A stretch of 64,000 nt of DNA from Anolis sagrei (Eukaryota; Chordata; Lepidosauria; Squamata; Anolidae), in contig NC_090021.1 in assembly GCF_037176765.1 (NCBI RefSeq), positions 147,307,074 to 147,371,073 on the forward strand, in the 5' to 3' direction. How positions within the stretch are numbered: the first letter of the stretch is position 1; each line of letters opens with the position of its first letter. The position numbers and the translations under genes are program-made. This document shows, piece by piece, positions 27,601 through 32,670 of the stretch. Under the pieces are notes generated by a model. The model searched no databases. It was not told where the DNA came from and saw only the letters and a program-made list of their open reading frames with translations.

Positions 27601-28115
27601 GGGACAAATTAGACATTGCAAAGAGAGGAATCCTATATGAATAAGCTCCCAGTGTTCGCTTGTATTTATCTCTATAAATGAAGACGAGAGAGTGGGCCTT
27701 TTCGGTGGTGGCCCCCGACTCTGGAACTCACTTCCTAAGGACATCAGGCAGGCCCCAACTCTGGCAGTCTTTAGGAGGAGCTTGAAGATTGGCTGTTCCA
27801 GTGTGCCTTCCCAGAATAATGATCCCATAGCACTTTGTCCTCCAAAGCACTTTACTTTTTAGGTCTGCTTGTATGTTTTCTACAAACGCCCCATCACTTT
27901 TTCGCCCATGTTCCAGCATTACTTCCAATTTTAATTTTACATTTGGTTTTCCCATAGTTTTTAATCGTGTGGTCTTATTGTTAATGTTGCATTATTGTAT
28001 TGTCCATGTTTATTTTAATTGCTTGTATTGTTGTTATTATTGCTTGTATTGTTGTATTTGGGCTCGGCCTCATGTAAGCCACACCGAGTCCCTTGGGGAG
28101 ATGGTAGCAGGGTAC

Positions 28116-28162
<47 letters not shown>

Positions 28163-28499
28163 GTTTTTACACCACATCTCAGAAAAAGTTGTCAAGCTCA
28201 GTAAGATGCTTTAATCATAAACTTTTTTTACAAGGCAATTTTGGGGAGACTGCAACTAGAGTGATAGAGGAGCTAAGCAAAAGGCTGCTTAATTTTTATT
28301 ATTATTCCTATCTCCATTTCTTCAGGTTGCAATTGAGTTTGATCAGAACGTATCCATTGCATTTTCTTGCTTGAGTGCAGACTGCAAGGTGATCCATGAG
28401 TACATTGGAGGTTACATTTTCCTGTCAACTCGCTCCAAAGACCAGAATGAAACATTGGATGAAGACTTGTTCCATAAATTAACTGGAGGAAGAGAGTAA
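463..28499 (+). CDS. FERMT1: FERMT1 (kindlin-1), 13 coding exons, 5' end outside window
   Basis: Kindlin-1 is a cytoplasmic FERM-family adaptor that binds integrin beta tails and, with talin, activates integrins at focal adhesions of epithelia; loss in humans causes Kindler syndrome. Coding exons are 463-696, 7911-8051, 8481-8694, 9551-9653, 12030-12137, 14175-14306, 15046-15095, 16198-16322, 18003-18109, 21487-21708, 23594-23718, 25209-25350 and 28326-28499. All introns are GT-AG and all phases join, giving 624 full codons plus stop. That fits a kindlin of about 677 residues lacking roughly the first 51. The order is F0/F1 with a lysine-rich F1 loop, F2 split by a PH domain (exons 16198 to 21708), then F3. 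F3 keeps the Gln-Trp pair of KQWNVNW used for integrin binding. Kindlin-1 is preferred over kindlin-2 or -3 because exon-by-exon matches to remembered human FERMT1 are very close and LRRN4 follows. The exon with the start codon and the promoter are upstream; no clear polyadenylation signal was identified. Confidence 0.97.
1085..1345. mobile_element. Palindromic non-autonomous DNA element (MITE family A)
   Basis: Self-complementary modules of the type AAAGCAGATAATC and GATTATCTGCTTTGAAC recur around CACTGCCATATAATCC. The same modules build the elements at 2100, 4795, 6480, 13830, 14391, 14524, 19427 and 60450, so this is a high-copy interspersed family. The superfamily could not be decided from ends alone. 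The surrounding 700-7900 is FERMT1 intron. Confidence 0.65.
1470..1600 (+). mobile_element. Tigger-like DNA transposon fragment
   Basis: It shares TTTTGTGCATGAAACAAAGT and downstream text with 6188-6475 and 43035-43250, the middle and right part of one Tc1/mariner-Tigger-like non-autonomous element. Only the right half is present here. Confidence 0.5.
2100..2217. mobile_element. MITE family A copy
   Basis: It carries the AAAGCAGATAATCTACATTA and ATGCCATATAATTCAGTTCA modules of the family at 1085. Confidence 0.6.
2630..3345 (-). mobile_element. Non-LTR retrotransposon (LINE) 3' part with C-terminal zinc-finger-like tail
   Basis: The minus strand reads as the end of a [47 protein letters not shown], then a tail region ending [11 protein letters not shown]. 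This is the post-RT region of a widespread animal LINE type whose intact tail is [14 protein letters not shown], as seen in the sister fragment at 7165. The clade is not certain. It is 5'-truncated. Confidence 0.75.
3380..3625 (+). mobile_element. L2/CR1-like LINE 3' UTR and (ATT) tail
   Basis: It ends GTAAGCCGCTCCGAGTCCCC, then a TACAAATAAACTTTATT-type tail running into ATT repeats. Close relatives lie at 27660-28165 (+) and 18565-18760 (-). This is a 5'-truncated insertion in FERMT1 intron DNA. Confidence 0.65.
3626..4794. other. FERMT1 intron, no recognisable element
   Basis: Open reading frames here lack family similarity or codon structure. I see no gene, RNA or clear repeat. Confidence 0.5.
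4795..4925. mobile_element. MITE family A-like element
   Basis: It contains CATCTACACTGCCATACAAT and an inverted TGACAGTGTAAATTGAGCC end. Diverged copy of the palindromic family. Confidence 0.5.
5145..5502. mobile_element. hAT non-autonomous element with perfect 8-bp target duplication
   Basis: Ends are CAGGGGTCC and GGACCCCTG. The 8-bp GTCTACAC is repeated exactly at 5137-5144 and 5503-5510. TIR form and 8-bp duplication identify hAT (Charlie-like). Related copies lie at 20920-21289 and, truncated, at 55277-55490. Confidence 0.88.
6188..6475 (+). mobile_element. Tigger-like DNA transposon remnant
   Basis: It begins TTGAGTATCCCTTATC and includes CACCTTATACACATAG-type and TTTGTGCATGAGACCAAG text. 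It resembles mammalian MER2/Tigger-type ends (TcMar). The same family is split at 42540-42600 and 43035-43250. Confidence 0.55.
6480..6640. mobile_element. MITE (GGGATATAGGG type) with long inverted ends
   Basis: Outer inverted ends are GGAGCCCTTCCAGGCACCCT and its complement near 6620-6636. Inside, TATCCCAGGATCTGATCCCA is matched by an inverted copy at about 6590-6612. Confidence 0.65.
6941..7056. repeat. Inverted repeat / small MITE-like hairpin
   Basis: CTCCATTTTAGCATGCTGGC at 6941 onward is complemented by GCTAGCATGCTAAAATGGAG at 7035-7054. The arms are about 28 bp, with roughly 55 bp between them. Confidence 0.6.
7165..7400 (-). mobile_element. LINE 3' end, same family as 2630-3345
   Basis: The minus strand encodes [19 protein letters not shown] preceded by a [15 protein letters not shown]-like segment matching the tail of the 2630-3345 element. 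This copy keeps the C2H2-like tail. Confidence 0.75.
7684..7825. repeat. Inverted repeat with about 58-bp arms, 85 bp upstream of a FERMT1 exon
   Basis: Arms are 7684-7744 and 7767-7825 with a 22-bp loop. The core GACCAAAAGTAAAACAATTA is matched exactly by its complement. Probably a MITE or inverted duplication; no clear TIR ends or target duplication were fixed. Confidence 0.8.
7911..8051 (+). CDS. FERMT1: FERMT1 coding exon with polylysine F1 loop
   Basis: It encodes [16 protein letters not shown], then a basic run [12 protein letters not shown], then [12 protein letters not shown]. In kindlins this F1-loop basic patch binds acidic phospholipid. Two donors are visible (GTGAGT at 8033-8038, and GTAACA after 8051). 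Only the second keeps frame with the next exon and gives the expected length before SPGLYSK, so it was chosen. Confidence 0.95.
8481..8694 (+). CDS. FERMT1: FERMT1 coding exon, F1-F2 linker
   Basis: It encodes [20 protein letters not shown]... to [15 protein letters not shown]. The acceptor is ATATTTCAG and the donor GTAAGG. It enters in phase 1 and leaves in phase 2, fitting both neighbours. Confidence 0.96.
8700..9545. other. FERMT1 intron, no recognisable element
   Basis: It contains only a short GT-rich run at about 8775-8795. No gene or repeat family was recognised. Confidence 0.5.
9551..9653 (+). CDS. FERMT1: FERMT1 coding exon, start of F2
   Basis: It encodes [20 protein letters not shown] followed by [14 protein letters not shown]. 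The acceptor is CTCTTCCAG and the donor GTAAGG. It ends on a codon boundary. Confidence 0.96.
9725..10340 (-). mobile_element. LINE 3' part with CxCG...HLLQC tail
   Basis: A (TTTA)n head at 9728-9755 is the complement of the 3' tail. Reading the minus strand gives the LINE post-RT domain also present at 11130-11320 (minus) and 62225-62345 (plus). It is a 5'-truncated copy in FERMT1 intron DNA. Confidence 0.65.
10341..11129. other. FERMT1 intron with G and T homopolymers
   Basis: A long G run at about 10966-10980 is followed by a T run at 10991-11006. Otherwise no gene or repeat family was recognised. Confidence 0.5.
11130..11320 (-). mobile_element. LINE 3' fragment with CxCG...HLLQC tail
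   Basis: The minus strand encodes [20 protein letters not shown] followed by [20 protein letters not shown], a cysteine/histidine motif found at the C terminus of several LINE ORFs. Same family as 9725-10340. Confidence 0.7.
11330..11485 (+). mobile_element. tRNA-derived SINE fragment with (CAG)n-like tail
   Basis: It contains CCACTGGGTGACCTTGGGTG and AGTCACACACTCTCAGCCCC, the core of a MIR-like SINE class in reptiles, then AATGACTTGAAGACACACAC and an AGC-rich tail at 11464-11481. Relatives lie at 18295, 33590 and 37195. Confidence 0.6.
11763..11876. mobile_element. hAT MITE (GGCATGGGCAAAC type)
   Basis: Ends AAGGCATGGGCAAACTCCGG and the complement GTTTGCCCATGCCTT frame a near-palindrome. 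Same family as 15274-15406. Target duplication not clear here. Confidence 0.65.
12030..12137 (+). CDS. FERMT1: FERMT1 coding exon, F2
   Basis: It encodes [20 protein letters not shown] followed by [16 protein letters not shown] (36 codons, symmetric phase 0). The acceptor is TCCCAACAG and the donor GTACAT. This F2 segment is among the most conserved stretches of the kindlin family. Confidence 0.96.
12350..12600 (-). mobile_element. tRNA-type SINE (family B), minus orientation
   Basis: It reads TGCAAGTTGCTTCTGGTGTG, then GAGAATTGGCTGTCTGCAAG and TTCAAACCACCAACCTTCAG, the complement of the promoter B-box region. Same family as 22566-22828 (+), 39752 and 41215 (-). Confidence 0.7.
12640..13240 (-). 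mobile_element. Possible LTR-like retroelement terminal sequence (fossil)
   Basis: On the minus strand a TATA-like GGGTATAACAG is followed by a pyrimidine-rich run and AGAGTAAAGACTTTTC, a layout like the promoter and poly(A) region of a retroelement LTR. No coding part was recognised and the ends are not fixed, so this may be another kind of repeat. Confidence 0.25.
13241..13829. other. FERMT1 intron, nothing recognised
   Basis: A short (CA)n run lies at about 13252-13261. Reading frames here have no family similarity. Confidence 0.45.
13830..13955. mobile_element. MITE with AGGCTGG...CCAGCCT ends
   Basis: Ends AGGCTGGATCTACACT and AGCGTAGAGCCAGCCT are inverted repeats. The interior has TATCCCAGATTATCTGGCAA and an inverted partner. 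Same palindromic supergroup as 6480 and 19427. Confidence 0.7.
14175..14306 (+). CDS. FERMT1: FERMT1 coding exon, F2
   Basis: It encodes [15 protein letters not shown]... and [15 protein letters not shown]. The acceptor is TTTATTGCAG and the donor GTATGT; 44 codons, phase 0 on both sides. Confidence 0.96.
14391..14522. mobile_element. MITE family A copy (first of two adjacent)
   Basis: It runs from AAGGCCCCTTCCACACAGC to GATGTGTGGAAGGACC as an inverted-ended element beginning 85 bp after a FERMT1 exon. Confidence 0.7.
14524..14676. mobile_element. MITE family A copy (second of two adjacent)
   Basis: It runs from AAGGTCCCATCTACACTGCC to GAAGTGTAGAAGGGGCCTT. It abuts the previous copy with almost no spacer. 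Confidence 0.7.
15046..15095 (+). CDS. FERMT1: FERMT1 50-bp coding exon
   Basis: It encodes [16 protein letters not shown] plus two bases of an Arg codon. The acceptor is GTCTACAG and the donor GTAAGT. It is very short, but frame and family match are exact. Confidence 0.94.
15274..15406. mobile_element. hAT MITE with 8-bp target duplication
   Basis: Ends CAGGCATGGGCAAACTTCGG and the complement GTTTGCCCATGCCTG. Flanks ATCAAGAT (15266-15273) and ATCAAGAA (15407-15414) match at 7 of 8. It is near-palindromic throughout. Confidence 0.85.
15822..16146 (+). mobile_element. Sauria-type SINE
   Basis: tRNA-like head (GTAGCAGGTTAAACTACTGA, ...GGCCATTCGAATCC), then body CACTCCATGCAGTCATGCTA, and a BovB-like 3' end GACTTAATGTCAAGGGGAAA. 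It ends 50 bp before a FERMT1 exon. Confidence 0.85.
16198..16322 (+). CDS. FERMT1: FERMT1 coding exon, start of PH domain
   Basis: It encodes [20 protein letters not shown] and then [20 protein letters not shown]. This is the first half of the PH domain inserted in F2, which binds phosphoinositides. The acceptor is TAATTGCAG and the donor GTAGGG. Confidence 0.96.
16430..17120 (-). mobile_element. Unclassified retroelement-like repeat, possibly LTR-type (fossil)
   Basis: The minus strand has a long C/T- and G/A-rich composition with GCTTATAAGAAGAGCC as a possible TATA region. No coding domain was seen. The assignment rests on layout only and is weak. Confidence 0.25.
17121..17955. other. FERMT1 intron, possible old LINE tail
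   Basis: Text such as ATTAAAACACATAAACATTG (about 17170) followed by degenerate sequence resembles the complement of an old CR1/L2-like 3' region. No domain could be read. Confidence 0.3.
18003..18109 (+). CDS. FERMT1: FERMT1 coding exon, PH domain
   Basis: It encodes [20 protein letters not shown] and then [15 protein letters not shown]. The acceptor is TGTCCTTCAG and the donor GTAAGT. Confidence 0.96.
18295..18520 (+). mobile_element. tRNA-derived MIR-like SINE
   Basis: GGGTTCAAATTCCCATTCAG is a B-box-like segment; GACCTTGGGCAAGTCACTTT is the conserved core. Same class as 11330, 33590 and 37195. Confidence 0.65.
18565..18760 (-). mobile_element. L2-like LINE 3' end with ATT tail, minus strand
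   Basis: An ATT array at 18579-18610 is followed by ACTCCGCTACCATCTCCCCA, the complement of the GGGGAGATGGTAGCGG tail seen at 3570 and 28105. Confidence 0.7.
18761..19426. other. FERMT1 intron, nothing recognised
   Basis: No gene, RNA or repeat family identified. Confidence 0.45.
19427..19715. mobile_element. MITE interrupted by a SINE
   Basis: Outer ends are AGGGCCCTTCCAGACTGATC with a degraded inverted end near 19715. TATCCCAGGGTCTGATCCCA is matched by CTGGGATCAGATCCTGAGAT. A SINE sits inside at 19514-19655. Confidence 0.75.
19514..19655 (-). mobile_element. SINE (family B) nested in a MITE, 13-bp target duplication
   Basis: CCCACTACCAGAT occurs at 19501-19513 and exactly again at 19656-19668. 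Between them lies a poly(T)-headed minus-strand SINE with CAAGTCGCTTCTGGTGTGAG. It is 5'-truncated. Confidence 0.88.
19758..20000. repeat. Inverted repeat, two 72-bp arms about 95% identical
   Basis: Arms 19758-19829 and 19929-20000 are reverse complements with only a few differences, separated by 99 bp. The core is AGAGCAAGGTGTTCCAATAT. Transcribed FERMT1 intron RNA could fold here. Confidence 0.85.
20001..20919. other. FERMT1 intron, nothing recognised
   Basis: No gene, RNA or repeat family identified. Confidence 0.45.
20920..21289. mobile_element. hAT element, same family as 5145-5502, opposite orientation
   Basis: It starts GAGGGATCCCCAAACC and ends GGACCCCTG. The interior TAGTATTTCAATGGGAAGCA is the complement of the 5145 copy. 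A (TTG)n run at 21163-21183 lies inside. Confidence 0.75.
21487..21708 (+). CDS. FERMT1: FERMT1 coding exon, end of PH domain to F2 continuation
   Basis: It encodes [20 protein letters not shown]..., the C-terminal helix of the PH domain, then [15 protein letters not shown] and [15 protein letters not shown]. 74 codons, phase 0. The acceptor is GTTGCAG and the donor GTAAGT. Confidence 0.96.
21775..22029. other. FERMT1 intron, nothing recognised
   Basis: A T run at about 21961-21970. No element identified. Confidence 0.4.
22030..23345 (+). mobile_element. BovB (RTE-type) LINE fragment, interrupted by a SINE
   Basis: Degraded reading gives [17 protein letters not shown], then [20 protein letters not shown] after the SINE. 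Both are landmarks of the BovB reverse transcriptase (KSPGxDGIPVEL, RGTRDQIANIRWIIEK). Several frame breaks show it is dead. The SINE at 22566-22828 splits it. Confidence 0.78.
22566..22828 (+). mobile_element. tRNA-type SINE (family B), near full length
   Basis: The head GGAGCCCCGGTGGTGCAATG with GGTTGGCGGTTCGAATCTGG resembles tRNA A and B boxes. The body contains CCTGGGCATTGTCCTTGCAG and the 3' end TCACTCCTGACACACACAC. Reference copy for minus-strand fragments at 12350, 19514, 39752 and 41215. Confidence 0.8.
23594..23718 (+). CDS. FERMT1: FERMT1 coding exon, end of F2
   Basis: It encodes [20 protein letters not shown] and then [20 protein letters not shown]. The acceptor is TTTATATAG and the donor GTAAAT. 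The donor is weaker than its neighbours, but the frame joins. Confidence 0.95.
23740..24109. other. FERMT1 intron, nothing recognised
   Basis: No gene, RNA or repeat family identified. Confidence 0.4.
24110..24615 (+). mobile_element. L2/CR1-like LINE 3' end
   Basis: It encodes [20 protein letters not shown], the C-terminal motif of L2/CR1-group ORF2, then a 3' UTR ending GGTATATAAATACGGTAAAT and an AAATA-type tail. 5'-truncated. Confidence 0.8.
24690..24800. repeat. GC-rich, CpG-containing hairpin in FERMT1 intron
   Basis: CACCCGTAGGCCC and GGGCCTATGGGTG form a stem around GGGCGCTT at about 24761-24794. The stretch is strikingly GC-rich against its AT-rich surroundings. Origin unknown; probably a piece of an interspersed repeat. 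Confidence 0.5.
25209..25350 (+). CDS. FERMT1: FERMT1 coding exon, F3 with integrin-binding QW motif
   Basis: It encodes [20 protein letters not shown] and then [16 protein letters not shown]. The QW pair corresponds to human Gln611/Trp612, which are required for binding beta-integrin tails. The acceptor is CTCTCCTAG and the donor GTAAGC. Confidence 0.97.
25351..26224. other. FERMT1 intron, nothing recognised
   Basis: No gene, RNA or repeat family identified; a T run lies at about 25854-25861. Confidence 0.45.
26305..26632 (+). mobile_element. Sauria-type SINE followed by pyrimidine microsatellite
   Basis: Head GGCTGCAATGGCACAGCAGG, body GCTCCATGCAGTCATGCTGG, 3' end GACTTAATGTCAAGGGGAAA. 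A CTCCTT/CTCTCT tract follows at 26631-26704. Confidence 0.85.
26633..26704. repeat. Pyrimidine microsatellite
   Basis: CTCCTT-type units grade into (CTCTCT)n. It probably grew from the 3' tail of the adjacent SINE. Confidence 0.8.
26905..27659. other. FERMT1 intron, nothing recognised
   Basis: No gene, RNA or repeat family identified. Confidence 0.4.
27660..28165 (+). mobile_element. L2-like LINE 3' end with (ATT)n tail
   Basis: GAGTGGGCCTTTTCGGTGGT matches the C-terminal RT region of this group. The 3' UTR ends GTAAGCCACACCGAGTCCCT, GGGGAGATGGTAGCAGGGTA and ATT repeats at 28125-28161. It ends 160 bp before the last FERMT1 exon. Confidence 0.78.
28326..28499 (+). CDS. FERMT1: FERMT1 last coding exon
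   Basis: It encodes [20 protein letters not shown]... to [13 protein letters not shown] and stop TAA at 28497-28499. The C-terminal [20 protein letters not shown] block is nearly invariant in kindlin-1. The acceptor is TTTCTTCAG. Confidence 0.97.
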   Translation, partial: VAIEFDQNVSIAFSCLSADCKVIHEYIGGYIFLSTRSKDQNETLDEDLFHKLTGGRE

Positions 28500-28544
28500 A
28501 GGGAAGTCAACCACCTTCTCTCTGTTGGACTTCCTGAGCTGATG

Positions 28545-28860
28545 AGGCTTACAGAACAATACAGCTGGACCTCTATGATTTGAATCTGGGGTTCTGCATC
28601 CACAGGTTCAACCAACTATGGCTCAAAATTGGGGGAGAGGGGGAATCCAAAAAGCAAACCTTGATTTTTCCTCCTGCCAAGCCTTCTGCTATTTCACAGA
28701 TCCACAGTCTCTGCTTGGCATGCATTTGGGTTGTTCCCCATTTTATATAAGGGATGCCATTCTACTACATCACTGTATATAATGGAATTTAAGAATCCTC
28801 ATATTTTGGTATCCACGGGGGGACCTGGATACCGGAAGATACCAGAGACCCAATGTATAT
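28545..28860. mobile_element. Tigger-like MITE in the FERMT1 3' flank or 3' UTR
   Basis: GGGTTCTGCATCCACAGGTT and TCAACCAACTATGG resemble the TcMar-Tigger end sequence known in mammals. The other end, TTTTGGTATCCACGGGGGGA, is inverted. It may contribute to the FERMT1 3' UTR. Confidence 0.6.
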
Positions 28861-29374
28861 TTGTTCTCTTTGATATGCCTCTGTTTTGAACCAAGAGGTA
28901 TTTGGCTGCTTTGATGCTACTGACTAACTTTTTTCACTACCATTGTCGTCATTATTTTTATTATCTCAGGGATTATTGCCAAATTAAGGTATATACAGCC
29001 TATTTCACTAGGACAAACTATCTGTGGTGTGCCTGTGATGCATACTACTTTTTTCTTCCTAATTTTTATTAACAAGATACAGCTAGCTAATACAGCAAAC
29101 TCTGAGAGCATCTCCATGAGCTACTGAGTCCTTCTTTCTTTCTATAAGCAAGCCTTGGTGTAGATTACATCTGTATACTCCACTCAGTATCATGCATCAC
29201 CTAATGCCATATACAGGGGCATATCCACACAACTGAATTATAGCACCATGATCCATGATTCTTTTGCAATTGCCCTGGCTTCATCCTATGGGATCCTGGA
29301 GGGATTCTAGTTTGGGCAGAGGCACCAGAAGAGTTGTTTGAGGATTTGAAAATGAACATATTCTCCCCTATGAA
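28861..29374. other. FERMT1 3' flank, nothing recognised
   Basis: No clear AATAAA was found close to the FERMT1 stop, so the 3' UTR end is undefined. Confidence 0.4.
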
Positions 29375-29805
29375 CCATCAAGACTATTAAGATCTTCTGG
29401 TGCGGCCCTGCTCTCGGTCCCGCCACTTTCGCGATCGCGTCTGGCGGGAATGAGAGACAGGGCCTTTTCTGTGGTGGCCCTTGGCTATGGAACTCTCTCC
29501 CAATTGAGATCAGATCTGCCCCCTCCTTCCTGTCCTTCAGGAGGCTGGTGAAATCCTGACTATGGAAGGAAGCAGAGTAATGGTTGACACCGGCTACAGA
29601 ACAAAGTTATCGACCACACATACGGACTGAGTTGGACATGATTGTATCTTGGCGATTTGGCTTATTTGTAATTTTAATCTTTGTTATTGTATTATGTTTT
29701 TAGACTATATTATTAGCATTGAATCCTTGCTGTGAGCCGGTCTGAGTCCCTCTATGGAGGTTAGAGAAGATTGGGATATAAAAATTTTAAATAAATAAAT
29801 ACAAT
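29375..29805 (+). mobile_element. L2/CR1-like LINE 3' end
   Basis: GGAATGAGAGACAGGGCCTT and GTGGTGGCCCTTGG are the [10 protein letters not shown]-type motif at DNA level. It ends in AAATAAATAAATAC. Confidence 0.75.
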
Positions 29806-30300
29806 ATAAAAAGCCATTTTCTAAGCTATAGTGTGAAAGGACCCCAGAAAAGTCTGGTGTACTTTTTAATGTTGAGTTATAGCCATTTTTGTATGAATTG
29901 ACTTTCCCCTGTGTGCCAATAGATCTATCCCAGAGGAACCCTCAACCCTTTTAGAGTAGATTTAAGTGAAGTTTGGAGAGGGAAAAATTGCAAGAGCGTA
30001 AGGGATTTCTTTCTGCCAAGGCCTTCTGTTCCACTCGCAAGCAGCTGGTATTTGCTCCAAACCCATGCTCTTGCTAATATGGCCTTCTCATTGTTGTAAG
30101 ACATTGAAAATCATTCACACTAAGAACTCTTATATTTGCATTCCCTTGGTAACAATACCTGTCTCTTTTTTGGATGTGGCTACAGTATATTTCCAAATAC
30201 TTAACTGAAGTTGTTAAAGTTACTGCAATGCTGGAAACCTGGAGAAAGAGAGAGAGAGAAATTTTCATGAAAACAGCAGTGAGTTTTGTGGGCATCTAGA
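29806..30300. other. Intergenic, nothing recognised
   Basis: A short GA run at about 30245-30260. No gene or repeat family identified. Confidence 0.4.
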
Positions 30301-30304
30301 GTCA

Positions 30305-30740
30305 CACCTTTCCTGTTTTGGTGTAAACAAAGGTGAACCTGAAGCATACTTCCATCCTGTTGTTGGCCGTGGCTACCTCCAGCTCCTTCAAAGTCAATCC
30401 AGTCACTTCAAGGATACCATCCATCCATCTTGTCCTTGGTCGGCCCCTCTTCCCCTTTCCTTCCATTTTCCCCAGCCTCATTGTCTTCTCCAAGCTTTTC
30501 TGTCTTCTCATAATGTGGCCAAAGTACTTCATCTGTGCCTTTATTAGCCTTCCCTCTAATGAGCAGTCAGGCTTTATTTTCTGGAGTATGGACTGGTTTG
30601 ATCTTCTTGCGGTCCAAGGCACTTTCAAGATTTTCCTCCAACATCACAGCTCAAAAGGTCTTCCTTCGCTCAGCCTTCCTTATGGTCCAGCTCTCTCATC
30701 CATAAATTTGTTGCAGGCCCTATATTATTCTGGCTTTTAA
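30305..30740 (-). mobile_element. BovB (RTE-type) LINE 3' part
   Basis: The minus strand encodes GKMEGKGKRGRPRTRWMDGI and LEVTGLTLKELEVATANN, the signature C-terminal region of BovB ORF2 (LGKMEGxRxRGxxRxRWLDGI). The upstream QMKYFGHIMRRQKSLEKT segment is also typical. Confidence 0.88.
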
Positions 30741-31435
30741 AAAGTCCACCATTTCTTATTTTAGTTTAGTATTTGAAAAGTCTACCATTACTCTGTAAGA
30801 ATGCTAAGACAACAGATATTAAACAGATTATATAGACTATGTATTACCATTTGCATTGTCAATGTGTGTATATTTGTTAATTATAGGTGTTTGCATTTAT
30901 TCCGCTTTTGATTTTTCACCAAGTAAATACACAGTTGAGATTTGTTTGTTTGTTACATCTGATCATTTTTTACAGTTTCTATAAAGTCCTTCCATAAATA
31001 TTAGGAACTTTTTAGGCTGATAAGCCATTTCCTGGTTAAGTGTAAATGGACTGCTTTTTCAACTAAATTTGTCTATTTTGAAAAGTTTTTCATTTTTTAC
31101 ATTGTTTTCTGACCTTTGCTGCCTTTTAAAACAATGTAAACAATTTAAATTCTAAAACTAATATTTTCTAATAAATTTTCAAATAGTTTTGATATTTCAT
31201 TTCAAAATTGTAATAAACACATTGAAACTATTTTTGGATACAATCAGTTTCCTGAAAAATGACTTACTGGTAATGGGATTTGAAAACCTGTTCAAGTTTA
31301 ACTAAAGTTCAACTTCTCACAGGGCAACTCTGTGGTCAACATCCAATATAAGTTGTCTATTAAGACATACTGGAGGATTTAGAGATTCCTAGAGAGGTGT
31401 TCTCACGGATTAAAAAATCATGGGGCATTATTATT
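30741..31435. other. Intergenic AT-rich, nothing recognised
   Basis: No gene, RNA or repeat family identified. Confidence 0.4.
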
Positions 31436-31505
31436 TGAAACACAACAAGATGAATCCACAGCAAACAAGATTACTCTGCTGACTGTTGTATTCGATCACA
31501 CGTTG

Positions 31506-31543
<38 letters not shown>

Positions 31544-31545
31544 TG
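31436..31545 (-). mobile_element. R4-like LINE 3' tip and ATT array (first of three)
   Basis: The 70-bp tip before the array, with GAAACACAACAAGATGAATC, is the same text that restarts after the ATT array at 31503-31542 and again after the one at 31805-31831. Confidence 0.55.
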
Positions 31546-31805
31546 ATACACAATAAGATTAGTACATAGCAAACAAGATCACTCTGCTGGCTTTTGTATT
31601 CAATCACACGTCAGACACTTCCCAAATGTCTAGGACTATGTGATGTATCAGCGAATCATGCATGCAGATCTGAGTGGGGTGGCCTTTTGCAGATGACAGT
31701 AATTTTGTCAGCACCAATTGTTATTAAGTGCTAGCCAAGGTCTTTAGGCACTGCACCCAGTGTGCCGATCACCCTTGGGACCACCTTGACTAGCTTGTGC
31801 CAGAA
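31546..31805 (-). mobile_element. R4-like LINE 3' fragment between ATT arrays (second of three)
   Basis: The minus strand resembles WHKLVKVVPRVIGTLGAV-type text, as in the longer copy next to it. It is flanked by ATT arrays at 31503-31542 and 31805-31831. Confidence 0.6.
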
Positions 31806-31831
31806 TTATTATTATTATTATTATTATTATT

Positions 31832-32632
31832 GACACAAAAGCACAGTATGTCACAGCAAACGAGATCTATATGCTGGATTTCGTATCACAAAATCACAAG
31901 TCAGGTTCCCAATTTTTCACTCAGAAGGCCCAATTTTTCACTCAGAAATTCGAAAATAAAGAGGAATATAAGGAAAGTGAGGAAATAATAAAACATATGA
32001 TAGAGGGAATTAAAGCCTCAGTGGCCCTGGGCTGGAAAGACCACAAGAAATGGGATACAAAAACCTGGTACAAATATTTAGCAGATTACCTTCTTCAAGA
32101 TTATATTAGCGAAAGGAAAAGTTACTATATGACGGGTCAAAGCAAAAAGACATGGAAAGCAAAATGGAAGGGTCTCATATATAGAGACCCAAGCGTCTAG
32201 GACTCTGTGATGTATTTTCAAATGATGCATGCAGATCCAAGTAAGGTGGCCTTTTGCAGTTGACAGATCGTGATTTTGTCAATATTTATTGTTTTCAAAT
32301 GCTGGCTGAGATCTTTTGGCACTGCACCCAGTGCGCCAATGACCACTGGGACCACCTGTACTGGTTTATGCCAGAGCCTTTCCAGTTTGATTTTGATAGC
32401 GGCTGAGTTTTTCCTGTTGTTTTTCCTCAATGCTACTGTCACCTGGCATGGCAACATCAATAATCCAGACTTTTTTTCTTTTCCACAATCATGATGTCTG
32501 GCGTGTTGTGTTCCAAAACTTTGTTAGTCTGGATTCGAAAGTCACACAGTATTTTTGCATGTTCATTTTCCACCACCTTTGTGGGTTTATGATCCCACCA
32601 ATTCTTTGCTGCTGGCAGGTGGTACTTGTGAC

Positions 32633-32634
<2 letters not shown>
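31832..32634 (-). mobile_element. R4-like LINE 3' fragment (third), interrupted by another insertion
   Basis: The minus strand encodes LWHKPVQVVPVVIGALGAVP and KDLSQHLKTINIDKITICQL, a C-terminal block of R4/Dong-type LINEs. ATT arrays at 31805-31831 and 32634-32668 flank it. An unrelated segment at about 31909-32184 is inserted. Confidence 0.65.
31909..32184 (+). mobile_element. Insertion of unknown type inside the R4-like LINE
   Basis: CCCAA precedes and follows the insert. It encodes WYKYLADYLLQDYISERKSY in one open frame, which may be a LINE ORF2 fragment. Its 3' edge is a near-palindrome GGTCTCATATATAGAGACC. Confidence 0.5.

Positions 32635-32668
<34 letters not shown>
32634..32668. repeat. 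(ATT)n microsatellite
   Basis: About 11 units. Similar arrays lie at 31503-31542, 31805-31831, 28125-28161 and 18579-18610, mostly at LINE ends. Confidence 0.9.

Positions 32669-32670
<2 letters not shown>

Noticed and set aside
30302-30628. 108-codon open frame as a novel gene
   Set aside because: Its RGRPRTRWMDGI motif identifies the BovB LINE C terminus.
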